Below, in pieces: positions 24,246-36,335 of a stretch of DNA of 64,000 bases. The position numbers were made by a program, and so were the translations under genes. Position 1 is the stretch's first letter. Every line of letters begins with the position of its first letter. Origin of the DNA: Macrotrachela quadricornifera (taxonomy: Eukaryota; Rotifera; Eurotatoria; Philodinida; Philodinidae); assembly GCA_022393335.1 (NCBI GenBank), contig JAJEKB010001365.1:34368-98367 (forward strand), read 5' to 3'. The notes under the pieces are model-generated. The model worked only from the letters and a program-made list of their open reading frames with translations, searched no databases and had not been told where the DNA came from.

Positions 24246-25599
24246 CATGGCTTTTTCAAAATTATTTTTTTAAACTATTGCAACCACTATTATATACCAT
24301 ATGGGTGCTAAATACATTCATATATATTCTTCAATTTAAATAAAATAATAGATGACTCATCTTGACAATTTACTACGATATGATCATAACAACGTAAGAA
24401 TAAATTGCATTAGCTTCTCGAGTTTGTGAAATAAAAACATATGAAATCAGTCATCTACTTGAGGGTATAATTATATCCACGTTGTACTTGGAACGTTTCA
24501 TGTATTGTCTTATCGTTTTTTAATTTTTTGAATAGGTATGAATTTTCACTTATTTCTCAAGTTTTAAATTATTATTCTAATAATAAAGGTTTGAGCGAAT
24601 CAATTTTCGAATATAATCTATTGATTTTCTAGAAATATTTGAAAATATCCGAAAAACTCAAGTAGAAACAAACGTCAAATGAAGTAGATATACGCAGACA
24701 TATAACAAAATAATTATTATAAAAAACCTGTAGAAGATAAATATTTGCTTGCGCGAGAAAAATTCTCATATATTTACTTTTATACGAAAGGCGTATTGAT
24801 ATTCATCTAACAACAGTGAGAGTTTAATGATAGTATTTATTTTATTAAGTACATCATTTATATGATATAGTCACGAGAGTTCACAAAGATTATCAATACG
24901 ACAAAATATATAACATTTTATCTGTTGATTGTATATATGCACAATCTGGATAAAATTTTTGCTTAATATATATGAAAAAAAGATTGTTTGTCAATAACTA
25001 AACTATAACGAACTCGTCAAAATTTTTGTTTAATATAGATATGAAAAAATAACTTATTGGCAAGAAATCATAGACAATTGATCAAAAGCTTTTTTAAAAA
25101 AATAAAAAAATATTCTTATTGGAAAAGATGTCATTTTCGTGTTAATTGAAAATAAATTTGAATTATTTTCCTTGATACTATAAATTAAAAATAAATAGAA
25201 TTTTCTATAATGTTAATTGATTGTTCGTTTGAATTATTGCTAATTGAATTTATTCGTAGGTGAATTAATATCTCTAGTATCAAAATAACGTTTTATTTTA
25301 ATTATATGCAAGTCTTCTGATATTATTCTATTTTTATTAAGAAATAACAATGAAAAATAATTTTTTTGTAATTTTATATTTCATGAGTGAAATGTTCAAA
25401 ATTCATTTCATACTTAAAATCAACTGAGAAAGATATTTATATCAAGAGGATAATCTTTCCAGCTGATTTTGTTCGAACGTAAGTAACTTGCTTTCTGATT
25501 CAAAGTTCTTCTGTTCTAGCCTCAATCATTGCACATATCACACTTGTCGCACTAGTCATTTCACTTGTTCTATATATGCCTCTAGGAAAGAGCTGACCA
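24246..25599. other. Gene-free AT-rich stretch
   Basis: No coding or repeat structure was recognised between two GC-rich repeat clusters. Confidence 0.4.
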
Positions 25600-25950
25600 T
25601 CAGAAGGTTCTGATGGTGCCGCACCCAAGGCGAACACAGGAAATCGGATCCTGTCGGATCTATATAATTTCTGTCGGAACCCATATAGTTTTTGTCGGAT
25701 TCCCATCAGCCGGATTCCGACCCGGATTTCGTCGGGATGCGCCGGAAACAAGATGAAATCCGACCGGATTTCATTATGTTTCCGGCGCATCCCGACGAAA
25801 TCCGGGTCGGAATCCGGTTGATGGGAATCCGACAAAAACCATGTTGGATCCGGTCGGTTTTTCATGAAAGATGTCGGATTCCGATGGAATCCGACGCGGA
25901 TCCGATCAAAAACGATCGGATCTACAGGTCGGATTGAATGTCCTGGGCAG
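25600..25950. repeat. GC-rich 'CGGAT/ATCCG' repeat block
   Basis: The block is saturated with short motifs such as gtcggat, ggatccg, ccgacc and cggaatcc in both orientations. It contains the hairpin at 25688-25839. Open frames run through it on both strands with similar, Arg/Asp/Pro-rich low-complexity translations, a consequence of the inverted symmetry and not evidence of genes. Confidence 0.75.
25688..25839. repeat. Near-perfect GC-rich hairpin (76-bp arms)
   Basis: Left arm 'gtttttgtcggattccc' onward pairs with right arm ending 'gggaatccgacaaaaac', centred at 25763/25764. Only a few mismatches are visible (for example cagcc against ggttg). Even the loop is palindromic ('gaaatccg accggatttc'). 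The low divergence suggests a recent inverted duplication or selection for the paired form. Confidence 0.9.
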
Positions 25951-25994
25951 TTCAAATCTGCGAGAACAAGATGTATCTTTTTTCTCCAAAAATT

Positions 25995-26195
25995 ATTCAA
26001 ACGCGTTTATTTTGTGAGCGCGTTTGGATGCGGCAGATGTTTCATCATGCTTTCGGATGTGTCTGAACATGTTTAGGTTTCTGGCGCGTCCAGCCGCATC
26101 TATACTTGCGTTTGGACGCATCAGATGTTTCATTTTAGCCGCGTTCAAACGCGGCTGAAATGCGTTTTTAAACGCGTTTAGACGCTAAAAATTTT
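25995..26195. repeat. Second GCGTTTGGACGC-type repeat cluster
   Basis: Units such as 'gcgcgtttggatgcgg', 'gcgtttggacgcatc' and 'aaacgcgtttagacgc' occur here. Together with the cluster at 24.04-24.25 kb they bracket the CGGAT block, so both clusters are likely to belong to one repeat type. Confidence 0.7.
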
Positions 26196-26239
26196 CACAT
26201 AGGAAGATGCAATTTTAATTGATGTTATTGTTTGATATA

Positions 26240-26999
26240 ACGGGTGGCCCATAATAAAGTGGCCACAAAGTTTCCCTCTTTTTAGAGCACTTTCCAGCAC
26301 ATTGGAGACTCCGTTTTAGATGCATTCCATACAGAATTTTTCACTCTAAAAAACTGTCTATTTTGTTTTTCAAATATGTTTTTTCTGTCGACAAAAAATA
26401 ACAAAAATTGACAGCGACTAAATTGTCCAACTGCGATTTCCTATTATTTTCTTTGATTATCTACCGATTTTGTAAGCCTCCACTCATCAACGAACGATTT
26501 ATTAGTACAACATAGGGTGCAGAATTTAATTCTCTGAACGAAATAGCGTAATATTCAAACCGAACAACAAAATTTCTTAGATTGTTCAGAACTAAAAACA
26601 AACAATGGCAAAGATCGATCAGAAAAGGATCTTTTCGTTCTTTTCCAATGTTCGCTTGAAAAATTGTTCTGTCAAATGTTTTCTCTAAACTTATAACATA
26701 TCACGAGATGCAGAATTTCACGGAGTAACTTTCGATATATTTCGAATTTCTGCAGAACTGTTATTTAAAAATATTTTTGATAATTGTATTATCTTCTGAC
26801 AGTCGCAGTTGGACGATTTATTCGCTGTCAATTTTCGTTATTTTTTGTCGACAGAAAAAACGTATTTGAAAAACAAAATAGCCAGTTTTGTAGAGTGAAA
26901 AATTCTGTATTGAATGTATCTAAAACGGAGTCTCCAATGTGCTGGGAAGTGCTCTAAAAATAGGGAAACTTTGTGGCTACTTTATTATGGGCCACCTGT
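26240..26999. mobile_element. MITE with about 200-bp terminal inverted repeats, TA flanks
   Basis: The left end ACGGGTGGCCCATAATAAAG and the right end, read as its reverse complement ACAGGTGGCCCATAATAAAG, begin inverted repeats of about 200 bp (26240-26440 and 26798-26999). Both ends are flanked by TA (26238-26239 and 27000-27001), the target duplication expected of Tc1/mariner elements. The 350-bp interior has no coding capacity. End sequence and TA flanks match the element at 58.8-59.7 kb. Confidence 0.88.
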
Positions 27000-27001
27000 T
27001 A

Positions 27002-29860
27002 GGTATATTTTATAACTGTTATGGATGTGTAAGTAGATAATAAAATCAGGTTTTACAAATTTCAAACATCGAAAAGATTAACTTGTTTTTTATGATGAAG
27101 AATATACGATAGTATTTGTTAAATATCAAACCATTTATAATATTGTACACAAAATACGTCAGAAACAAGGGCAAATGGCTAAATTTTTTTTAGTTTAAAT
27201 GTGTAAAAGTAAAACTATAGTTTTCTATGTATTGACTGATATTACCTCTTGTTGTGTTCAATCACAAATATCAATAGATCGTATATTATAGATATTCTTT
27301 CACTTACAAACGAAAGAAAACGAGAAAAGTAAAATTCTATTTCTATGATTATTTCTTATTATGCCATGCATTTGAGTTTTTTATTTACTACCACTTCAAT
27401 TCTCATTTATCATGACCTCTACGTCGTTAATAAAATCTTTTGTCAATATTAACTTTCTTCCTCACAATATCTTTATCTATCAAGATAAAGAATTTTACGA
27501 TTTCATGAGCAAATATTTTAGTTAAAAGCAAGCAGATTTACTTAAATTCGGTGAGATTTACAGCGCATAAATTTGCCTATGTCGTAGCAATACTTTTGGT
27601 ATACTCATGTTGGAATCGTCTGACTCCATTTCTTCTAGGGAATTTTAATTTCAAACTTAACAGTAACTTATTTAATATTCTTCCTGATATTGAGGATTTT
27701 CTTGCTTACCCAATGAAATTATTAATGAAGAAGAAAAACAAAGAAATAAATTTGCTTATGCGAAGATTTATTCTGAAACTTTTTGTTCGGGTTAATGTAT
27801 GTGAGACCCTTAATTGAAGATCATTTCAGAAAAAAATCCAAAAATACGACTTGTTCAAAAGTTTGAAACCCTAAAAAGATATCTAAAATATAGATCTATT
27901 GAAAATTCAATAGTTCCATCAAATTTCAATACCATATTAAATCCTTTCAAAGTTTTGACTAGATCACCGTGTAATATCTATAAATAAAAAAATCATTGAA
28001 ATTGGAAGAGGATATCTAAGAATGTTTCTTCGTTAGTGTTCGTATTTTTCTAATATTATTGCAACACCTACTATTACAACAGGTGAGGATGTGACTTCTA
28101 GTTCCATTCTAGTAGCATTCATTTTTATACGATCAATTATCTGATTTTATAACTCATAGTTTGGTGAAAACATTAGATCAACCTAAATAATTAATCAATC
28201 GAGTGATAAACGAATAAATATCAAGAAAACTTTTTGTACAAGCCAATGATTTTCTAATCAATCCTTGTATTAGATCGTTTGATGCGTGCAATGATTAAAA
28301 TAACAAAGAAAAAAAGTATTAATTCTTCTGAGAATGTGTTGTTTTGTGCGTAAATGGCAATTATATGTTTCACAATATTTTTTTAACTACAGAATGGGAT
28401 ATATTTAACTTTAGTAAAGGTTATATCATTGTCAAAACCGTATCGACTCATATCGAAACCCATCTTCTCCCCTTGCACAACAGAATTTAATAATATGCAT
28501 ATACACCAGTGAATAGAAGGAATTTTCCTCCACAAATCTGTATAATCGTTCTTTTCGAAAGAAAATCAGAAGAATTAAGTTTTCAAAGCTACTAAATCAC
28601 TGAAAAATCTCATTTTTCAGGTTGTTTCACTTGGTCAAACATAACTTTACGATAAAAAAATTAGAAAATCGTGATCGTAATTTAATTGAATAGAATATTT
28701 TATTTTGCCGACAAAATTATATATAAAGTTACATGATCTTTACAGAATTAAAACGTGAAATAGTTCATAATAATTATACAAAATTGAGAAGTTACTACAT
28801 GAAAAATTTTAGTGATGTATAGACACAGTACTCGAAAATGTTTTCATGTTTTTCACTATACACATTAGCGCACTTATATAGAGATCAAACAAAATAGTGT
28901 TATGAATAAAATTCTGTTATATCTGATGTTAAGATAATACCATTCAAATTCTTCATACTTTCCTTTTTTATTTTGTATGAAAAATATAAAATCTGAATTG
29001 ATTTTCAAGTATAGTTCAATTAAATTAAGAATAAATAAATGAATAATATGAATTAATACTAATGTTTGTGCATTTATACTTTTAAAACTTAGTATAAATT
29101 TCTTGTATTGTTGTGCATGTGATCGCTTATTTTTCTTTTTCTTCTCATTTCAATTGTTGCTACCGCAGGGAAAGAATCATTGTTACCTTTTCTTCTTTTT
29201 TTTCCATCATTTCTATTTGATTAAATAACAAATAATAACGACGAACACTTTTTATTCTGTTGAAAGAAAAAGACAATACATTGAGACGAGGTGCAACGTT
29301 GTTGAATCAATCAAACAATGGTAAGTTGACAATTTCAAGAGTATTTTTAATAAAAAAAAAAAAGTAAAAAAAGAATCATTCATTTTGTATTTTTAAAAAT
29401 CAACTGAGTAAAAATGAAATATGTCTTTTTCTTTTTGTATTGAAATTTATTAATAGTGAAAGATATTCTTTTGGAGAAAAATTAAAATTATTTCATAGTG
29501 GAAAGATAAAAAAATAATGAAGCCATATTCGTTAATCATATTGATAGGATTCGATTGTACAATTGTTTATTCTCTGTTAGATATACAAAAAAAACATCTC
29601 ACCATTAATCTTTTTTTCTGTCTGATTTATTAAAAAGTTTCTTTTTCATTTCTTCTCTTAAATAATAAATACTTAATATTCAAGACGAAATTTTTCCATG
29701 TTCAGAATGTGTTTATAAACGATGTGAGTATTCTTTAATCAAATATTTTACATCTAAAATTTCCATTTTTATTATTAGAATAAAAAAATAATTTTTATTC
29801 TAATTTTATTATTTAGAATTTCATTTATTTAATTGAAAAAAATCTCTTTTTCAATTTAAC
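27002..29860. other. Gene-free AT-rich stretch upstream of SPEF1-like gene
   Basis: The open frame at 27551-27817 has no family features. At 29317 'caatg|gtaagt' is a strong splice donor and at about 29817 'atttag' an acceptor, so a 5' UTR intron of about 0.5 kb probably precedes the SPEF1-like start codon. Confidence 0.4.
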
Positions 29861-30568
29861 ATGTCTGATGGAAGTAATGAAACAATGAATGGACATAAAT
29901 TTCAACCACATTATCAAACAACAGCTCATTATGATATATTAGCATGGCTTGATACAATTCCATTATCTCGTCCAGTACATAATTTAAATACAGATTTTTC
30001 TGATGGAATATTAGTAGCCGAAATTATTGCTTATTTTTTTCCTGAATATGTTGATTTAGATATGTTTCGTACAGCACGAAATATGTCTCAACGTACAAAA
30101 AATTGGCGTTTATTAAATTCTGATGTTTTACCAAAAATAAGTTTACATGCACCTGGAACTGTTGTTCATGATATAACAAATGGTGAGCATCGTGCTGTTG
30201 AATTATTTCTTTTACATTTACGTGAAAAACTTGAAGAACATTTAATTCGTACAGGAAGAAAATCACGTTTACAATGGGAAACATGGCGTTCATTTAATGT
30301 TGAACGTTATCGTTTACCACAATTAGTAATGACACCACGTACACCAAGACGAACAGGACTTTTACCAGGTTATGCAAGTTTTAATAGAGGTGGAAGATAT
30401 ATTGATCCATATATGTATGATGATGCGTTAAGAGCTAAAGATGAAGAAATTGATGTTCTTAGAGGAAAATTAAAACGATGTGAAACTCTTATAAAATCAA
30501 AAGATAAAAGAATTCAAGATTTAGAAGGACGTTTAGAAAAAATCAAACCAAAAAGACCATCACCATAA
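29861..30568 (+). CDS. SPEF1/CLAMP-like calponin-homology protein
   Basis: A single coding exon of 235 aa begins MSDGSNETMN. Residues of about 24-130 form an N-terminal calponin-homology domain of the SPEF1 type (ILAWLDTIPLSRPVHN, DFSDGILVAEIIAYFFPEYV, LLNSDVLPKI, LLHLREKLEE). The C-terminal 45 residues are a charged coiled coil (DEEIDVLRGKLKRCE, DKRIQDLEGRLEKIK). SPEF1 proteins bind and bundle microtubules in cilia and flagella (central-pair apparatus) and in epithelial cells; ciliary use fits an animal with ciliated feeding organs, which is inference. An AATAAA signal lies at 30641, about 70 bases after the stop. Confidence 0.9.
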   Translation: MSDGSNETMNGHKFQPHYQTTAHYDILAWLDTIPLSRPVHNLNTDFSDGILVAEIIAYFFPEYVDLDMFRTARNMSQRTKNWRLLNSDVLPKISLHAPGTVVHDITNGEHRAVELFLLHLREKLEEHLIRTGRKSRLQWETWRSFNVERYRLPQLVMTPRTPRRTGLLPGYASFNRGGRYIDPYMYDDALRAKDEEIDVLRGKLKRCETLIKSKDKRIQDLEGRLEKIKPKRPSP

Positions 30569-32139
30569 AGTTGAATTACATTCTAAAAAAGATATATTTT
30601 CATTTTATTAATAACATTTTCATTTCTTTTTTTTTTTTGTAATAAAATTGTATTTTAATATTTATCCATTGGATTTATTTTAAGACTGATTAGAACATTA
30701 ACAAATCGTTATCTACTTAAAATCAAAACGAATGTATTTTTATCTTATTGATCTTGATTTAAAAGTCTCATGTAATAATTTAGCATCTATATAATTCTCT
30801 TAACATAGTTTTATATAATATCAGTCCAATCAAAGTTAGTTCATCATATGAAAGATTAAAAGTTTTTTTCCTACTGTTTGAACTATTAAAACAACATTTA
30901 CTTTCATGATTTAATAGTCGGCAAAGTTAGTTTATTTGTTTCTCATTATAGAGAAAACAAAGAACGTAAAGTAACAATAAATATCGTCTTTTTTAAAGAC
31001 ATATTACAAAACTATGTGTTAATAAAAGAAAAATTTTACAATACGTTCAAGGTCAAAAAATCTTCTTCTCTTTATTTTGCTCATAGTTTTCTTAAAAAGC
31101 ATTTGTGTACATTTATGATTGTAAATTTCGAATTTTAAAATACACTAAGAGAAATGTCATATAGGTTTTTATTTTATTCATGAAAAAGACTCAATAACGA
31201 TCAAAGCTTGGATAATAAACATATTTTTGAAATTTGAAAAAATACATTTAGGAAGATAATATTCTTTGTTCAGTATGAAAGATACAAATATTTCTTTGAT
31301 ACATACTGGTTTATATAAAAATGAAACTTTTAAAAGTTAGAATTAATGTGATCTTACCATTGCCTATGCACGTCTATTATTCAGATAAATTCTAGGAAAT
31401 CTACCTGATGCCTTGGTAGTTTTGATTTCGGTCCTGTACATATTTAGGCACAACATCTTGTAGAACCATTGAAATGATTCTTGATGTTTTTTAAAAGATT
31501 AATGAAAAAGTGTCTTTAATTGTCGGCATGACCATTTGTCTCTATTTTTTTAAGTATGGCTTAAATTTAATGAGAGTTGATTTCATAACCTTTCTTCAAG
31601 AGCATCTGATTAGTTCATAAGCTAAAAAATTTGTTTTTTGTTATTTCTGCTTCGATTTCTTCATGATTGACGCGTGCACGCCGGAGGAAAGCAGTCTGTT
31701 TACAACTCTAGTTTAAAACTTGCAGAAAAATTTTTTTCGAAATAAAAAGTTCTAATCGTAATGCATTTTCAATATTATTCTAACGAAATAATTAATGAGT
31801 AATTAATATTTGTTTCATAAATAAATTTATATGAAAATATGACTTTTATCTTTATTGTAAAAAATCATTAATTCAACAAAAGGTAAAAGATATAATATAA
31901 TTTATATATGTATAAGATTTATTGTATTACGAGTTTCATCCAGTCGTGAGTAATATCGATTTCACGCATTTATTAATTTGCATTCATGCAGAAAGTATTC
32001 AGCAATTTATTTATTAAATGTTATAAAGTTTGTATTTTAATAAATGTTTATATCACAAAAAAATGATTTATAAGAAATTTATACTTGGTTATAAAATAAA
32101 AATTTTGCTTGACTAAAACAATTTTTTACTAAAAAATAA
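30569..32139. other. Intergenic AT-rich stretch
   Basis: This lies between converging 3' ends. It contains the AATAAA at 30641 for the SPEF1-like gene; nothing else was recognised. Confidence 0.4.
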
Positions 32140-33830
32140 TTACATTCCTTTGTATTTAAAATCAAATAATTCACTATAAAACATTTTTGGTCGAAGAACA
32201 AAACCAGAATAAAAAATAACAGCAGCTACAGAAGGAACATGTATTTTTCCATGATCTGATACTGTTATTGTTGAAGATTCAGATTTTGATATTTCTTGAA
32301 TACCTAAATTAGATAATAAATTTTGATATTTTCCATCAGGTAAATTATCAAATTGAATATATTGTGAAGTTTTATTATTTTGAAGAACATTAAAAATACC
32401 AATAAGACCTTGCCGATCTGATTCATTTTCCCATACGGCAACAATACATGGACTATGATGAGTTATTGTAAAACTAATAGATAATAAAAATTTTAAAAAT
32501 ATAAATTTAAATTTAAAATAAAATTTTTTACTTTGAATTATTTAATTGTATAATTGGATGTTTTTTAATTTGTATTAATAAACGTACAAGTTCTTCTAAT
32601 GGATAAACATTTTTACAATCAACCCAATCTTTTTCAAATAATGATGATATATTTGTTTGTTCAGTTTCTTGACCAGCATGAACCAAAAAACAACCTTTAT
32701 TAAATGCACTAAATGCTAAAAAAAAAGCAAAATTATTAAAATAAAATAATATATTATATATTAACCTGTCCATGCAAGTGCTTTAAATCGATTATCTCGA
32801 CAAATATATGCAATTCGATCTTGATCATGATTTTCAACAAATCTTAATTTAATAAAATCACTTGGATATATTGTTGTTTGAAGTCGAATCATTTCAAGAT
32901 AAGATTTTATTGGAATAGCTTCAGCAATTGCTGCACGCCATACTCCATATACATCATAATCATAACATATATCAAATGCTTCATATAATGTTGCATCTGT
33001 ATTAACTATTTCTCGTTTAGCACGATGTCCTTCAATATATGGTAATCGAGTAGATTCAGCTAACCAAACACTATCTGGATAAATACTTGATATTTCATAT
33101 CGAGCTTGACGCCTAAAAATAAATCTGTATTATATTATATTATTTTATTTAAATTCTTTAACCAAAATTGCATTGTTACACCTGAAGCAACATCCATTCG
33201 AAAACCATCAACACCTAATTCACACCAATATTTTAATATATCAATTAATTCAATCCATAATGTTTTTTCATTTCCTTCAAATTTTAAATCTAATATATCA
33301 GACCATTCAGGAACAATAGCAATTGGTTTTCCCTTAAAAAAATATTTTATATATATATTAATAAAAAATTAAAAATTTAATAAATAATTCTTTAACTGTT
33401 TCATCTCTTAAATACCATTCTGGATGTTGTTTAACCCATGGACAATCATGACTTGTATGTCGAAAGACAATATCAATCATTAAACGCATTCCTTGACGAT
33501 GAACTTCGGAAATAAGTCGACGAAAATCATCAAGATTTCCATGTTCAGGATTTATTTCACGAAAATTATCTATTGAATATGGAGAACCAAGTGTACCTTT
33601 ACGATTTGTTAAACCAATTGGATGAATTGGAAGAAGCCATATAAAATCTATTCCCATTCGAGCTATTCTATTTTAATAAATTTAATTGTTTTTGTTTTTT
33701 TTAATTTAAAAATAAAATGAAAAACTAACCGAGGTAAATCATCGATTATACCTTGAAATGTTCCACTTTCAGTATGATTTCGTGGATATATACAATAAAA
33801 ACTTAAATTTCGAATATTTTCTTTATCCAT
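32140..33830 (-). CDS. GH13 (alpha-amylase family) glycoside hydrolase
   Basis: Six exons were inferred: 33730-33830, 33397-33667, 33163-33332, 32766-33112, 32532-32715 and 32140-32473. They are phase-consistent with introns of about 47-63 nt and encode about 468 aa without a visible signal peptide. It is a TIM-barrel glycosidase acting on alpha-glucosidic bonds. Conserved regions: region I DIVFRHTS (99-106), region II GFRMD with nucleophile Asp171, region III WLAEST with acid/base Glu200, region IV FVENHDQDR with Asp277. The start of the barrel reads MGIDFIWLLPIHP and GSPYSIDNFREINP. Region I has Arg103 where most GH13 enzymes have Asn (DxVxNH), which is unusual. A beta-sandwich-like C-terminal region follows. 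The catalytic triad is complete, so activity is plausible; the exact substrate cannot be told. Confidence 0.88.
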
Positions 33831-34453
33831 TTTTATTAAATATATAAGTCACTAAGTCGAACGAAAATATCAAAATCTATACAAAGTACAATTATAAGTA
33901 TATGGATGAAAAATATAACAAATAAAAATCGATATGTAGATGACTCTACTTTCTATTAACTATTATTATCTTGAATTTTATTTATAAAGATAGTCTTCTT
34001 TTTTTTAATAAATTTTATTAAATAGTTATAATTATTACTAATTCAAATCGATCAAATATTGGATAGTAGCCAGGTGAAATAAATTTTTTTTTTCAATATA
34101 AATTCATTAGGAAAAAATAAAAATTCTCTATAATTAAAATATTATTATGCAAATTACTCATTTATTTGGAAAAATATTACACTATATTTTTGTCATATAT
34201 AATACATTAAGTTAGTCTTTGATAATATCAATAATCATAAATTATATATATATATTTTTAAAATTCTTATCTTTTATTTTTTTTGAAAATTTATTCAATA
34301 TTTATCGATTAAAACCAGATATTTTGTTTTTCTTTATCTTATCTATCTACACGTCCTTGTCGAACATTGACTGGAGTGGGTACATTTATAAATAGGTGAT
34401 AAACATATGTGAAAAATTATTCTTTAACTATATATCGAGAAAAAAAGAAGGAA
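33831..34453. promoter_or_regulatory. Divergent intergenic region between GH13 and P450 genes
   Basis: The two genes start 620 bp apart on opposite strands, so this interval should hold both promoters. It is very AT-rich with a (TA)n run near 34243-34254. No specific factor site can be supported. Confidence 0.45.
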
Positions 34454-36335
34454 ATGATGATATTATCTTTAATTCTTTTATGTATTCTTATATTTATTAT
34501 TTATTATTTAATTAATAATTATTTTTGTTATTTTTCAATTCGTTCAATCCCATGTCCATATATTCCATCAATAATATTTGGTCATTTACCTGATTTATGG
34601 TCAGCTCATTCATATTCTGAACAACTTCATAAATGGACAATTAAATATGGATCAATTTATGGAATATTTGAAGGTATACGTCCTGTTTATGTTGTATCAG
34701 ATATAAAATTTCTTCAAGAAGTATTTGTTACACAATTTCATCGATTTTATGCTCGACGAACACCATTAACAAATCGAATATTAGGTCGAGAACGTCTTCA
34801 TATATTTGCAACAAATTCAACTGAACAATGGAAAAGACAAAGAACTATATTAAATCCTGGATTTAGTACATTAAAAATGAAACGATCGATGCCAATAATT
34901 AATTCATGTCTTGATATTTTTCTCGAACAATTATTATTAATAAAAAATCATAATATTATTAATATTTTAGATTTTTATAAACGATTAACAATGGATATTA
35001 TTTGTAAGATAAAAACAAACTTTTTTTTTTTATTGATTGAATTTATTTTAAGGTCGTTGTGCATTTGATATTGATATACAAATACAATATGATATTAATA
35101 ATAAAAATATTTATGTAAAAAAAATTCAAGAAGTTTTAGAAAATGATTTTGAATGTTCATATTTAGCAAGAATGTATCGAATTATGCCATTTTCTTTATT
35201 AGAAAATTTATGTTTATTTATATATCGTCTTAAACGTCTTATTGAAAATAAAAAATCTACACTTTCACCAAATTTTTGGCTTATGGATCATATGAATCAA
35301 TTTATTCAACAAAGATTTATTCAAATTAATCATGAAAAACCAAAAAATGATCTTCTTCAATTAATGATTCATGCTCATCAATCAGATAAAGTTAGTCACA
35401 TTAAACAAGAAAAAAAATTTTTTAAGTAATACTATCTCGACTATTCATTTATTAATATGTATCGAAATTGATGAATATACATGTAACAATATTAGTTCGA
35501 AATTATCTTATGAAATTATAGGCTCTGTAATTATTTTATAGATCTTGACTCCAACAGTATCGAATAACTAAATGAAATTTTGTTGATCTATATTATTTAT
35601 ATTTATTTGTAGAATAAATTATCTTCATCAGAATTATTAAGTAATGTTTATTTAATATTAGCAGCTGGTTTTGAAACAACATCAACAGCATTAGGTTATT
35701 GTACATATCGTTTAGCAATTCATCAAGATATTCAAGAAAAACTTTATCAAGAAATTCTTTTATTTGATAAAGATTCTTATGAAATAATAATGAATAAATT
35801 AATTTATATGGATATGTTTATTCATGAAGTTTTACGTATGCATCCAATTGCTATTCAACCTGTTCATCGTCAATGTATGGAAGATACTTTTATTGATAAA
35901 TATTATATTAAAAAAGGTTAAAAATTTTTATATTTAATTAGTTTAATAAAAATAATTATTTTAATTAGGTTCATTAATTCAAGTTGATGTACTTTCAGTT
36001 CATTATAATAATGAACTTTGGGGTCCAATATCTGTAAATGAATTTTATCCTGAACGTCATTCTTGTAAACGACATCCTCTTGCTTTTATGCCATTTGGTG
36101 GTGGACCAAGAATATGTCTTGGAATGAGATTTGCTTTCTGTAAGGTTTTGTTTTTATTATTAATTTAAAAATTCTTTTTTTTTTTTTAGTGGAAATTAAA
36201 TTATGTTTGGCTCGATTAATTAGTGAATATCGTATTCTTCCAACGGAAGATATTGAACAAAAATTAAATATCAATGAACAATTTGTTGTTGCACCTGAAC
36301 ATGTTTATATTAAACTTGAAAAACGATCGAAATAA
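34454..36335 (+). CDS. Cytochrome P450, CYP3-clan-like
   Basis: Five exons were inferred: 34454-35003, 35053-35390, 35613-35916, 35969-36139 and 36190-36335, in phase and giving about 502 aa. This is a membrane-bound haem monooxygenase, probably of the endoplasmic reticulum: residues 1-25 are a hydrophobic anchor (MMILSLILLCILIFIIYYL). Motifs: WKRQRTILNPGFS (C-helix WxxxR), I-helix AAGFETTSTA (about 313-322), ExxR as EVLR (368-371), and haem loop FGGGPRICLG with axial Cys at about 447. The haem-loop sequence and CxGMRFA resemble CYP3 members. Introns are about 50 nt except the second (about 220 nt). The start is the first ATG of ATGATG; an upstream non-ATG extension is in frame. Substrate unknown; xenobiotic or lipid oxidation is a family-level guess. 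Confidence 0.9.

Noticed and set aside
25500..26000. Overlapping open frames of 166, 81 and 70 codons on both strands
   Set aside because: They arise from GC-rich inverted repeat symmetry; the peptides are low-complexity and mirror each other.
30024..30293. Minus-strand open frame opposite the SPEF1-like gene
   Set aside because: Shadow of a clearly conserved plus-strand calponin-homology domain.
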